From: Ferruginibacter yonginensis
Lineage (GTDB): Bacteria; Bacteroidota; Bacteroidia; Chitinophagales; Chitinophagaceae
DNA length: 64,000 nt
Assembly (NCBI RefSeq): GCF_042651465.1
Contig: NZ_JBHSCZ010000002.1
Span: 744,001-808,000, forward strand
Reading direction: 5' to 3'
The notes below the pieces were generated by a model. It saw only the letters and a program-made list of their open reading frames with translations, ran no database searches and was not told the DNA's origin. Shown here one piece after another: positions 17,309 to 25,900 of the stretch. The translations under genes were made by a program, and so were the position numbers. Every line of letters starts with the position of its first letter. Position 1 is the stretch's first letter.

Positions 17309-18007
17309 TTACAAATCGCCTAATTGTGGGCGTAAAACCAACTCTTCGGGTACAGCAGCTATGCTTAATTTGGTACAAGCTACAATCATTGTTGCTATAT
17401 CATCAGCTACCATTATACGTTGGTTGCTGTTATCAAAACCATCCCATGAGTCAGTAAATACAGCTCCCGGAAAAACGGTGGTTACTTTTATTTGGTGCGG
17501 CATTAATTCATGGCGTAAATTTTTACTAAACCCATTCAATGCAAATTTGCTGATGCTATAACTTCCTCCGCCATTATATGCTTGCAAACCAGCAATAGAA
17601 CACATGTTAAAAATATGCCCTGTTTTTTTAGCTATCATAGTAGGGGCTAATTTTCTGGTAAGATGATAAGCACTGAACAAATTATTATCTAACATATTTT
17701 TCAATGCATCATCTGGTTCATCTACAACATTCCCAGGCGTAAAGCCACCTGCATTATTAACCAGCACATCAGGAGCACCCCACTGCAAGCAAAAATTTGC
17801 AAACGCATTTGCATCAGCTACCTTACTTAAATCTGCTGCAAATACATGAACGTTACAACTAGGGTTGTTTAACTTAATTGCATCAGCCGTTTGTGAAAGC
17901 GTAGCAATATTTCTGGCACATAATATTAAATTGTTACCTGCTGTGGCAAATTGTGTTGCAATAGCTTTGCCGATACCTCTTGCTGCACCTGTAATAACGA
18001 TATTCAT
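17309..18007 (-). CDS. Short-chain dehydrogenase/reductase
   Basis: 232 residues, a classical SDR. The nucleotide-binding motif TGAARGIG is at residues 6-13, NNAGG in mid-protein, the catalytic Ser is in NMCSIAG, and YSISK holds the Tyr-Lys pair. The Arg in LCARN after strand 2 suggests NADPH preference. The substrate is unknown; the small size and single domain fit a general oxidoreductase. It is divergent from the HAD gene, with a shared 76-base promoter region. Confidence 0.9.
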   Translation of the reverse strand: MNIVITGAARGIGKAIATQFATAGNNLILCARNIATLSQTADAIKLNNPSCNVHVFAADLSKVADANAFANFCLQWGAPDVLVNNAGGFTPGNVVDEPDDALKNMLDNNLFSAYHLTRKLAPTMIAKKTGHIFNMCSIAGLQAYNGGGSYSISKFALNGFSKNLRHELMPHQIKVTTVFPGAVFTDSWDGFDNSNQRIMVADDIATMIVACTKLSIAAVPEELVLRPQLGDL

Positions 18008-18027
18008 TTGTATAAATTTTTATTGGC

Positions 18028-18051
18028 TAACTTTATAAAAAAGTAAAGTTA
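18028..18051. promoter_or_regulatory. Divergent promoter: inverted pair of -7-like elements
   Basis: TAACTTTA (18028-18035, plus) and its exact inverted copy TAAAGTTA (18044-18051) are eight bases apart between two divergent genes. Each is one base off TAnnTTTG and points towards one gene. A TTTG at 18007-18010 lies 17 bases before the plus element. The repeat may also be an operator. Confidence 0.45.
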
Positions 18052-18083
18052 AACGAACAAGTTTCATTTTTTCATTAATATTT

Positions 18084-18779
18084 ATGGCCTCTTATAAGCA
18101 CCTATTTTTTGATTTAGATCATACCATTTGGGATTTTGATACCAACGCAAAAGAAACCTTAACGGATATTTATTTACCTACGTTGCAAGAACGTGTTGGC
18201 GCTTCATTTGACGATTTTTATCAAAAATATTTACACCATAATGCTCATTTGTGGGCAAGGTACGAAGCTGGTTTTATTGGGGTAGAAGAGTTGAAGTGGA
18301 AACGTATGTGGCGTACCTTACTTGATTTTAAAGTGGCAGATGAAGCTTTATCAAAAAAAATGAGTGTTGATTTTTTAGAGATTTTACCTACCAAAAAAGC
18401 AGTGTTTCCATACACATTTGAAATTTTAGAATACCTAACTGATAAAGGTTATCACTTACATTTAATCACCAATGGTTTTGAAAAAACACAGCGCATGAAG
18501 TTAACCAATAGTGGGTTAGATGTTTTTTTTAAACAAGTAATAACATCAGAAGCAAGTAATAGCTTAAAGCCTAAAAAAGAAATTTTTGAGTATGCCATGC
18601 AACAAGCAGGTGCATTACCTGTACATAGTATCATGTTAGGCGATAACCAAGCAGCTGATATACAAGGAGCCATTAATGCAGGTATTGATCAAGTATTTGT
18701 AAACCATATTAAAGAGCCTTTAAAAGTGCAGCCCACTTATACCATTACCCATTTAAAAGAGTTAGAAACTATATTATAA
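18084..18779 (+). CDS. YjjG-family noncanonical pyrimidine nucleotidase (HAD phosphatase)
   Basis: 231 residues with the HAD motifs in order: FFDLDHTIWDF (nucleophile Asp10, Asp12), HLITNGFEKTQRMKL (motif II Thr), the SLKPKKEIFEYA lysine, and MLGDNQAADIQGA (motif IV). The N-terminal cap and the ITNGF...QRMKL segment are typical of the YjjG/YfnB group, which dephosphorylates nucleoside monophosphates and noncanonical pyrimidine nucleotides. The exact substrate is inferred from the family. Its stop codon is embedded in a long terminator palindrome. Confidence 0.85.
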   Translation: MASYKHLFFDLDHTIWDFDTNAKETLTDIYLPTLQERVGASFDDFYQKYLHHNAHLWARYEAGFIGVEELKWKRMWRTLLDFKVADEALSKKMSVDFLEILPTKKAVFPYTFEILEYLTDKGYHLHLITNGFEKTQRMKLTNSGLDVFFKQVITSEASNSLKPKKEIFEYAMQQAGALPVHSIMLGDNQAADIQGAINAGIDQVFVNHIKEPLKVQPTYTITHLKELETIL

Positions 18780-18818
18780 AAGAAAAGGCTTTCAAATTTG
18801 AAAGCCTTTTCTTTTATA
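18775..18818. terminator. Bidirectional terminator, 44-base perfect palindrome
   Basis: Two 22-base arms pair without mismatch around AAATTT at 18796/18797 and are rich in A and T at the ends. It includes the stop codon of the HAD gene and lies 20 bases past the stop of the minus-strand 58-aa peptide gene, so it can end both transcripts. Confidence 0.85.
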
Positions 18819-18837
18819 TATCTTCAATACAGTTGCA

Positions 18838-19014
18838 TTACATTTTTGCAGTTTTTGCAGCTTTGTCTTTGCAACATGCTTTTGTTGTTTTTGAGCAGCA
18901 TGATTTGCCTTTTGCACATTTCTTTTTATTACCTTTTCCTTTGTCGGTACCAGTTGCAAATGCAGCACTTGTAACCAATAAAGCTGCTGTAGCTAATACA
19001 AATATTCTTTTCAT
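18838..19014 (-). CDS. Small secreted Lys/Cys-rich peptide (58 aa)
   Basis: A short gene with a clear signal peptide: MKRIFVLATAALLVTSAAFA, then a mature part of about 38 residues in which Lys makes up a third and five Cys occur as KKKCAKGK, SCCSK and ACCKD. It ends AAKTAKM. The ATG and stop are at 19014 and 18838. I do not recognise a named family, but similar small Lys/Cys-rich exported peptides occur in Bacteroidota. Paired CC motifs suggest disulfides or metal binding. It has no operon partners, and a shared terminator lies just downstream, which supports a real independent gene. The function is unknown. Confidence 0.72.
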   Translation of the reverse strand: MKRIFVLATAALLVTSAAFATGTDKGKGNKKKCAKGKSCCSKTTKACCKDKAAKTAKM

Positions 19015-19111
19015 TTTTTTGGTTTTAATATGTTTAAAATTGTATAGTAAAAATAATCATTTTACCCTACGAATAAGTTTAGAAATGTTAAAATTTTAAA
19101 GTGAATATTCT

Positions 19112-19768
19112 TTATAAAGTAGCAATAACTGTAACACCACCTTTCACTACTTCATTTAACGCCACATTTATTTTAGTACCAATGGGCAATAACAAATCAA
19201 CCCTGCTACCAAATTTAATAAAGCCAAACTCATCAGTTTGTTTTACTTTTTGCCCAACTTCACTGTAATTGATGATACGTTTTGCCAAAGCGCCTGCAAT
19301 TTGTTTTACTAACACTTCTATATTATCTTTTTTAATAACAATTGAATGGCGTTCATTTTCAGTTGACGATTTTGGGTTCCAAGCTACCAAATATTTGCCT
19401 TTGTGGTATTGATTGTACACAACTGTACCACTCAAAGGGTTGCGGTTTACATGTACGTTCGCAGGGCTCATAAATACGGATACTTGTAATCTTTTTCCTT
19501 TAAAATACTCATCATCAACAGTTTCTTCAATTACTACTACTTTACCATCAGCTGGCGAAATAATTTGACCATCGTTTATGGTTAATGTTCTTGCTGGTAT
19601 TCTAAAAAATGATACAATAAAAAGTACCAATCCTAAAGTGATTACGAAAAAACTAATACAAAGCCATAAAAGCGTTGCGCCAAAAAACCAAAAGAATAAT
19701 ACGTTTAACGCAATAAAAATTAAAGTAGCAACAGCTATTGATTTATAACCTTCTCTGTGAATCGTCAT
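19112..19768 (-). CDS. psd: Phosphatidylserine decarboxylase proenzyme
   Basis: 218 residues, the short PSD form. It has N-terminal membrane segments (about 10-28 and 33-55), SPADGKVVVIEE, FMSPANVHVNRNPLSG, and the self-cleavage site FGS (Gly187-Ser188) in IKFGSRVDL. Cleavage makes Ser188 the pyruvoyl group that decarboxylates phosphatidylserine to phosphatidylethanolamine. It lies 37 bases behind cdsA, which supplies CDP-diacylglycerol to the same pathway, so they are probably co-transcribed; a -7-like element in the gap may give extra expression. Confidence 0.94.
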   Translation of the reverse strand: MTIHREGYKSIAVATLIFIALNVLFFWFFGATLLWLCISFFVITLGLVLFIVSFFRIPARTLTINDGQIISPADGKVVVIEETVDDEYFKGKRLQVSVFMSPANVHVNRNPLSGTVVYNQYHKGKYLVAWNPKSSTENERHSIVIKKDNIEVLVKQIAGALAKRIINYSEVGQKVKQTDEFGFIKFGSRVDLLLPIGTKINVALNEVVKGGVTVIATL

Positions 19769-19792
19769 GTGAAATGTTAGTTAATTAAAATG

Positions 19793-19800
19793 CAAAGGTA
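19793..19800 (-). promoter_or_regulatory. Candidate internal promoter -7 element before psd
   Basis: Minus-strand TACCTTTG, a perfect TAnnTTTG, lies in the cdsA-psd gap, 24 bases before the psd ATG. No matching -33 element is seen at the usual distance. Confidence 0.35.
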
Positions 19801-19805
19801 TTAAT

Positions 19806-20501
19806 TTATGCAACGAAAAGTAGCACATACAACCACACTAATGGGGTAGCAATTAAAAGTGAATCAAAGCGGTCTAAAAAACCACCATGGCCTGGCATAA
19901 AGTTGCCACTATCTTTTACACCTGCTAATCGTTTTAATTTACTTTCTAGTAAGTCGCCCAAAGTGCCAAAAACTGCACAAATACTAGCTATTGCCAACCA
20001 ATGCTGCCAAGCTAATGATTGTAAGGCTGGTAAAAAATAGCCTAATAATCCCATTGTAATTATACATAATACTGCACCACCAATGGTACCTTCCCATGTT
20101 TTTTTGGGTGATATTGGGCTAAAAGGTGTTTTGCCTATAAAAGAGCCTACCACGTAAGCCATGGTATCATTAATCCAAATAGATAATATCACTGCAATGG
20201 GTAATAGGTAATGATAATTATTAAAGGTAATAGTACCACTTTCTGCAAAAAGACCAGCAAGGTCCATCAGCATCACAATGGGTAATACAATATAGAAAAT
20301 AGCTAGTGGCAGTAAAACGATATACCCTTGTGGTTTTATTAGCTTAATTAATTTTATAAATTCATAAATACCACCCAACATAATGATGGTAAAAAGTATA
20401 AAAAAACTATAGCCATTATAAAATAAGCCACCTAGCATTACTATTGCAAATACAACAGCGGTAATAGTTCTGGTTTTAAAAACTGCTTTGTTTAAAGCCA
20501 T
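19806..20501 (-). CDS. cdsA: Phosphatidate cytidylyltransferase CdsA
   Basis: 231 residues with about seven membrane segments. The CdsA signature is clear: SPKKTWEGTIGG, then FGTLGDLLESKLKRLAGVKD and PGHGGFLDRFDSLL at the C-terminal side. It makes CDP-diacylglycerol from phosphatidic acid and CTP, the branch point for phospholipids. It is two bases behind the CPBP protease gene and ahead of psd, so a membrane-lipid operon CPBP-cdsA-psd is likely. Confidence 0.94.
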   Translation of the reverse strand: MALNKAVFKTRTITAVVFAIVMLGGLFYNGYSFFILFTIIMLGGIYEFIKLIKLIKPQGYIVLLPLAIFYIVLPIVMLMDLAGLFAESGTITFNNYHYLLPIAVILSIWINDTMAYVVGSFIGKTPFSPISPKKTWEGTIGGAVLCIITMGLLGYFLPALQSLAWQHWLAIASICAVFGTLGDLLESKLKRLAGVKDSGNFMPGHGGFLDRFDSLLIATPLVWLYVLLFVA

Positions 20502-20503
20502 TG

Positions 20504-21505
20504 TTATTGCTTGTTTTCGTTATTGTTTGTAATGCCGCTATAAGGGTTCGCATAGGCTATTAATACATTTTCAGCCGCATCAATTTTTGCTACATTTTTG
20601 GCACTGTATTTTTTTAGTAACATAAATAATCCTGCTAAAGCTGCAATACCCAAAAGCCCTACACTCCAATGCACATCAGGGTCAAGCTTGCTTACATCTA
20701 TTGGTTTATTCATTTTTTGTAAAGTGTACAATTGGGTTAATGCAAACATATTATTTAGAAAATGTGCAATAATATTTACCCAAATATTTTTCGTTTTGTA
20801 AAAAAGTAATCCCAATACAATGCCTAATACCATACGTACTAAAAATAGGTATATTGACATATGAATTAAACTAAAAATTGCCGCAGTCACTATAATAGCC
20901 AATATTGGTTTGCGCCACCATTTGGTTAACAAATTTTGTACAACTCCTCTAAAAAATACTTCTTCAAACATTGCCGGAAAAAATGCCATAATGGCCAAAG
21001 CCACTAGGTATTCGCTAAAGCTTTTTAGGTTACTTAAAGCAATGGCTTGTTGGTTATACAAATCTTCCATGCTTTTGGCACTAGCATCAATTGTGGGGAA
21101 GTGGCTTATTATTTTTTTGGTAATATCTGCCAAAGGTGCTGCTGCAATAGAGGCAGCAAAAATGATCATGAAGCCTAATAAAATTTGAAAAATGTTGATG
21201 TGTTTGTTAAACCCAATCCAAAATAAACTTTTGCCATTGCTTACAAAATTCCACAACAAAGCCGGTATAAATAAAAGTACCATGGTCCCCAAAACCTGTA
21301 TAGTTCTTGCCATACCCACGTTTTCAGGCGCCAACATCGCTTTCATCACAGCGTCAGTATCAGTAATAGAAACCCCCTTTGGTAAAATTTGCAAGGTTAA
21401 TAGCAATTGTACACCGCCAGCCAATATAAATCCGAGTCCTAAAAAGGCAAATAAGAAACCCATTTGGGCCCAACCTGTAAAACCTTTAATGCTTTTGTAT
21501 TCCAT
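20504..21505 (-). CDS. CPBP-family intramembrane glutamic protease
   Basis: 333 residues with about eight membrane segments. The CPBP (Abi) motifs are present: FPAMFEEVFFRGVVQ (Glu181-Glu182 and Arg), FSLIHMS (His), and IIAHFLNNMF. Family members include CAAX prenyl endopeptidases and bacterial membrane proteases; the substrate here is unknown. It is the first gene of an apparent operon with cdsA (two-base gap) and psd and is divergent from dusB. Confidence 0.88.
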   Translation of the reverse strand: MEYKSIKGFTGWAQMGFLFAFLGLGFILAGGVQLLLTLQILPKGVSITDTDAVMKAMLAPENVGMARTIQVLGTMVLLFIPALLWNFVSNGKSLFWIGFNKHINIFQILLGFMIIFAASIAAAPLADITKKIISHFPTIDASAKSMEDLYNQQAIALSNLKSFSEYLVALAIMAFFPAMFEEVFFRGVVQNLLTKWWRKPILAIIVTAAIFSLIHMSIYLFLVRMVLGIVLGLLFYKTKNIWVNIIAHFLNNMFALTQLYTLQKMNKPIDVSKLDPDVHWSVGLLGIAALAGLFMLLKKYSAKNVAKIDAAENVLIAYANPYSGITNNNENKQ

Positions 21506-21520
21506 CCTTAAAAATTATAG

Positions 21521-21528
21521 TAAATTTG
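21521..21528 (+). promoter_or_regulatory. Candidate dusB promoter -7 element
   Basis: TAAATTTG matches TAnnTTTG, 24 bases before the dusB ATG. A TTTG at 21494-21497, inside the divergent CPBP gene, is 23 bases upstream and could be the -33 element. Confidence 0.45.
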
Positions 21529-21552
21529 CAGCTGCAATATACAAATAAAGCT

Positions 21553-22590
21553 ATGCCTGCTATCGGTTCCATACAATTACCTGAATTTCCTTTGTTATTA
21601 GCGCCCATGGAAGATGTGAGCGACCCACCTTTTCGTGCCGTTTGTAAAGACAATGGTGCAGATTTGATGTACAGTGAGTTCATCAGCAGCGAAGGGCTTA
21701 TCAGAGATGCTATAAAAAGTAAAAAGAAACTCGATTTTACTGAGGAGGAACGTCCATTCGGCATCCAAATATTTGGAGGTGATGAAGAGGCAATGGCTAT
21801 GAGTGCTCGTATTTGCGAAACGGTAAATCCTGATTTGGTAGATATTAATTTTGGTTGCCCCGTAAAAAAAGTTGTAAGTAAAGGTGCAGGCGCTGGCGTT
21901 TTGAAAGATATTGATTTAATGGTTCGATTAACAGAAGCTGTTATTAAAAGTACCAAACTACCTGTTACTATTAAAACCCGTTTGGGTTGGGATGATAACA
22001 CCAAAAATATTGAAGAAGTAGCCCAACGCATGCAAGATATTGGCGTACAAGCTATCTCCATTCACGGCCGTACCCGTGCCCAATTATACAAAGGCGAAGC
22101 CGATTGGACATTGATAGGTAAAGTAAAAAACAATCCACGTATTACCATACCTGTATTTGGCAATGGAGATATTGATTCGCCACAAAAAGCCAAAGCATAC
22201 AAAGAAAAATATGGTATTGATGGTATTATGATTGGTAGAGCAGCCATTGGCTACCCTTGGATATTTAGAGAAATCAAACACTTCCTCAACACTGGCGAAA
22301 TTTTACCAGCTCCAACGCTTGAAGAGAGAGTGGCCGTTTGTAAAAAACACCTTGATCGATCTATTGATTGGAAAGGCCCAATCGTTGGTATTAACGAAAT
22401 GCGTCGCCATTACACTAATTACTTAAAAGGCTTACCAGGCATAAAAGATTTTCGCATGAAATTGGTAACCCTTACTACGCCTGAAGCCATCAACGAAGTG
22501 TTAGATGAAATTAGTGAACATTATAAAAATTATAGCTTCGAACGTACACCTATTGAGTTAATTGATTATCATCAAAATTGCCCATTATAA
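21553..22590 (+). CDS. dusB: tRNA-dihydrouridine synthase (DusB type)
   Basis: 345 residues from the ATG at 21553; the open frame runs 27 bases further upstream but would overlap the promoter. It is a flavin enzyme that reduces uridines in the tRNA D-arm. Motifs: LLLAPMEDVSDPPFR (FMN barrel start), catalytic Cys102 in NFGCPVKKVVSKGAG, TIKTRLGW, SIHGRTRAQLYKG and FGNGDI, then IMIGRAAIGYPW. The C-terminal helical domain (EMRRHYTNYLKGLPG) is complete. No terminator follows; a structured repeat element lies downstream on the other strand. Confidence 0.94.
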   Translation: MPAIGSIQLPEFPLLLAPMEDVSDPPFRAVCKDNGADLMYSEFISSEGLIRDAIKSKKKLDFTEEERPFGIQIFGGDEEAMAMSARICETVNPDLVDINFGCPVKKVVSKGAGAGVLKDIDLMVRLTEAVIKSTKLPVTIKTRLGWDDNTKNIEEVAQRMQDIGVQAISIHGRTRAQLYKGEADWTLIGKVKNNPRITIPVFGNGDIDSPQKAKAYKEKYGIDGIMIGRAAIGYPWIFREIKHFLNTGEILPAPTLEERVAVCKKHLDRSIDWKGPIVGINEMRRHYTNYLKGLPGIKDFRMKLVTLTTPEAINEVLDEISEHYKNYSFERTPIELIDYHQNCPL

Positions 22591-22640
22591 TTTTTAATCA
22601 TTTGTAGCATCAACCGCAAACCCTTGTCAACATTGGTTTT

Positions 22641-22710
22641 CCGGCTATTCGCTGCAAGTCCTCGGCCAAAGCGGCGCTTTTTGGCCTGTGGGCTTTCCGC
22701 TACTATCCGG
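22641..22710 (-). ncRNA. Candidate structured RNA / repeat element, copy A
   Basis: Read on the minus strand: CCGGATAGTAGCGG, a GC-rich hairpin (GGCCAAA at 22680-22686 pairing with TTTGGCC at 22664-22670), then TTGCAGCGAATAGCCGG. The outer CCGG (22707-22710) can pair with CCGG (22641-22644). Copy B at 53533-53593 has the same flanks. Its hairpin is unrelated in sequence and its outer stem carries a compensatory change (CGGG/CCCG). From memory the flanks recall intergenic repeats of Flavobacteria and possibly the Flavo-1 RNA family, but I cannot confirm this. Confidence 0.55.
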
Positions 22711-22875
22711 GCTAGTTGCAACAGTTGTAACGTACTTCACCGCTAAACCCGTCACCGTATTTTTAACAATAAACAAAGTGGTATTTACTCAATTTTTTTA
22801 AAAGCCGCAATTCTTATCCACCTAATACAATTTTCAAAATAATTGTGCGTTCAACTTAAGGCAATACGTATGTCA

Positions 22876-22902
22876 TCAACAAATACCCTAAACATTTGTT
22901 GA
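22876..22902. promoter_or_regulatory. Inverted repeat upstream of the giant adhesin gene
   Basis: TCAACAAAT (22876-22884) and ATTTGTTGA (22894-22902) form a perfect 9-base inverted repeat with a 9-base spacer, 60 bases before the ATG. It may be an operator or a leader hairpin. Confidence 0.35.
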
Positions 22903-22962
22903 CACCAAAACAACTTACCAAAGCCGCATAGCACTGTTTCGTAAAAGACCTTACGGTTGCTT

Positions 22963-25900
22963 ATGAAAAAACTTTTACTCGTTATTTTAAGCGTTTTGTA
23001 TTTTGTAACATCAGATGCACAATCTATTGGTTACACTGGCGATACAAGTTTTTGTGTGGGAGGTTCCAAAACATTAACGGCCCTTGGCACAGGTGCTACG
23101 CCAATTGCATGGCAATATTCACCAAACGGTAATGCACCTTGGGTTACGCTAAGTAATGCTAATAATTTTATAGCTACCAATGCAGGCGCCTACCGCTTAG
23201 CAGATGCTACCATTACCAATTTTTTTGATACCGTTTTTTTAACGCAAAGTCCATTGCCTGTTGCAGCTTTTTCATTTACACCATCTACAGGTTGTGGCAG
23301 AACAACGGTACAATTTACAAACACATCATCTATTCCGGCACCTGATAGTATTATTAGTTATCAATGGAATTTTGATGATGGTTCACAATCAACTTCAGCA
23401 AACCCGTCACATCAATTTTTTCCACCACCTGCTGTAGCAAGTGCACAAACTTATAATGTTCAATTAGTGGTAACATCTAATAATGGGTGTACCGATACTA
23501 TTGTTCACCCTGTAACTATCGTTAGTGGTCCTGATGCTACTTTGGGCGGTTCGCCTATGCCTACACCTTTTAATGGTCAACTTTATTTTATTCAATGTAA
23601 TACCACCAACCAAGCCACCCTTACATTTTTTAATGTTAGTGCTACTGCCGCTGTAAACTCAAGCTACACCATTATTTGGGGCGATGGTACACCAAACTAT
23701 ACCAACAATAATTCGTGGCCATTAGGTGCAGCCGGACAAATAACTCATACTTACATGGTAGGTTTATATAACCTTACATTTATTGTTGGTACGCCAACTG
23801 GTTGTGTTGATACTACAGTGTATAAAGTATTTGTAGGTAGCAACCCTACAGGTTCTATTAGCTCACCAGGTAGCACCATCGGTTGTACGGGTAACACTTT
23901 TTCTTTTCCATTTGCTAACATTCAAAATAACCCACCCGGTACAGAATATTTAATTTTTGTAAACGATGGTACTGATACAGTGCGTTATACGCAAGCCAAC
24001 GTTCCTGCAGTATTTACGCATACATTTAACCAAACAAGTTGTGGTGTGCCGCCAAGTAACACTTTTGCAGTATCATATTTGTTTAGAAATCCTTGTGGTG
24101 AAACACCCGGTTTTATTGGTGGTATCAGAATTTCAAGAAAATCAAGGTCTATATTTAGCGTATCGCCTAGTGATACAGTTTGTCAAAATACCATCGTTAA
24201 TATTAACAGTGTTGGCGATTTAGGTTCATCTGTTCCAAACATAGGCAGCGGCCCATGTACCAATGGTAAAGTATTATGGAAAATTACGCCAAGCACAGGC
24301 TGGACAATCGTTTCTGGAACTTTGGGTAATGATAATGGTTTTCCTTTAAACCCCGATGCATGGACGAGTGGTGCACTCAACCTACAAGTTATTTTTAATA
24401 CACCTGGTTTTTATGATGTACAATTAATATCAGGTACAACATTGTGTGGGTTCGATTCAACTACTCGTCGTATTTGTGTAAATCCTCAACCCATAGCTAA
24501 TTTTAATGTAAACCAATCTATTGGTTGTGCACCTTTACTCGTAAATACCATCAATACAAGTAATACGGTAGCTAATTGTGGCGCCAATACTTTTAGTTGG
24601 AATGTAACCTATACACCAACGGCAGGTTGTTTACCTAATACGAGTAATTATGTTTATTTAAATGGAACGAGTGCAACTTCGGCAAACCCTCAGTTTCAAT
24701 TTAATAATCCGGGTGTGTATACTATTAGTTTAATAACTATAGCACCCCGAGCTGCTTGTTCTTCAGCAGTGGTAGTACAACAAATAATTGTGAAAGGAAA
24801 GCCACAAGCGGCAATAGCAAGTATACCCAATACTTGTGCAAACCTTACTGTTGTGCCTACACTCACCACAAGTTGTTATGTAACCAATGCAACATATGAT
24901 TGGACATTTACTGGTGGCACACCTAGTATGGCTAACACACAAAATCCTGGTGCAGTTACGTTTAATAACCCCGGTACTTATGCCATAAATGTGGCAGTTA
25001 CAAATGAGTGTGGTGTTACAAACGCAACGCAAAACGTAATCATTAAACCAGTGCCAACTGTACAACCAACTGATGATAAAACTTATTGTGCAGGCGCTGC
25101 ATCTGGCAATATTAATTTTACAGGAACCATACCTGGTACTGTTTTTACATGGACGAATAATAACACTACTATCGGTTTAGGAGCAAGTGGTACGGGCAAC
25201 ATACCATCTTTTACTACAACAAACAATACAACAGTACCCAAAGTAGCTATGATAATAGTTACACCTACTTTTAATGGATGTGTAGGTGTAAAAGACACTT
25301 TTTACATTACTGTTAACCCAGTACCTATTATCAATGTCATACCAAACCAAAGTTTATGTGAAGGGGCCAATACTACCGCAATAAATTTTTCAGGCAATAT
25401 TGCAACAGCTGTATATAGCTGGACGAACAACAATACAGCAATAGGTTTAGCAGCAAATGGTACAGGTAATATACCTTCATTTACAGCCATCAATAATACC
25501 AATGCACCTATAATAGCTACCATTACTGTTACAGCAACGTACAACAATGCAGGGCTAACTTGTAATGGTAATACAAGAACGTTTACTATTACAGTAAACC
25601 CAACGCCTACCTTAACACAACCAAATGATATAAGTGTTTGTGCCGGAACTAATGTGGTAAGTACATCCTTTACAGCAACGCCTATAGGTACAAATTTTAG
25701 TTGGACGAATGATAATATCAACATTGGCTTAGGTACTAGTGGTAATGGTGCTATACCTGCATTTACTGCCACTAATAATACCAATGCCCCTATCACAGCA
25801 AATATTATTGTAACACCAAATTATGCTGGTTGTGTAGGCAATGCACAATCTTTTACAATCACTGTCAATCCATCTCCTGTAATTAATTTTTCAGCGGTCA

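Larger units (their letters stand above)
22591..22962. other. 372-base intergenic region between dusB and the giant adhesin gene
   Basis: No open frame of note. It contains the repeat-like element at 22641-22710 (minus strand), a near DnaA-box TTATCCACC at about 22816, and an inverted repeat at 22876-22902. The left half is clearly more GC-rich than its surroundings. I could not identify a clean TAnnTTTG promoter for the downstream gene. Confidence 0.6.

Noticed and set aside
18833..19099. 88-aa plus-strand open frame at 18833-19099
   Set aside because: It is the antisense shadow of the 58-aa signal-peptide gene, which has a proper start, stop and terminator.
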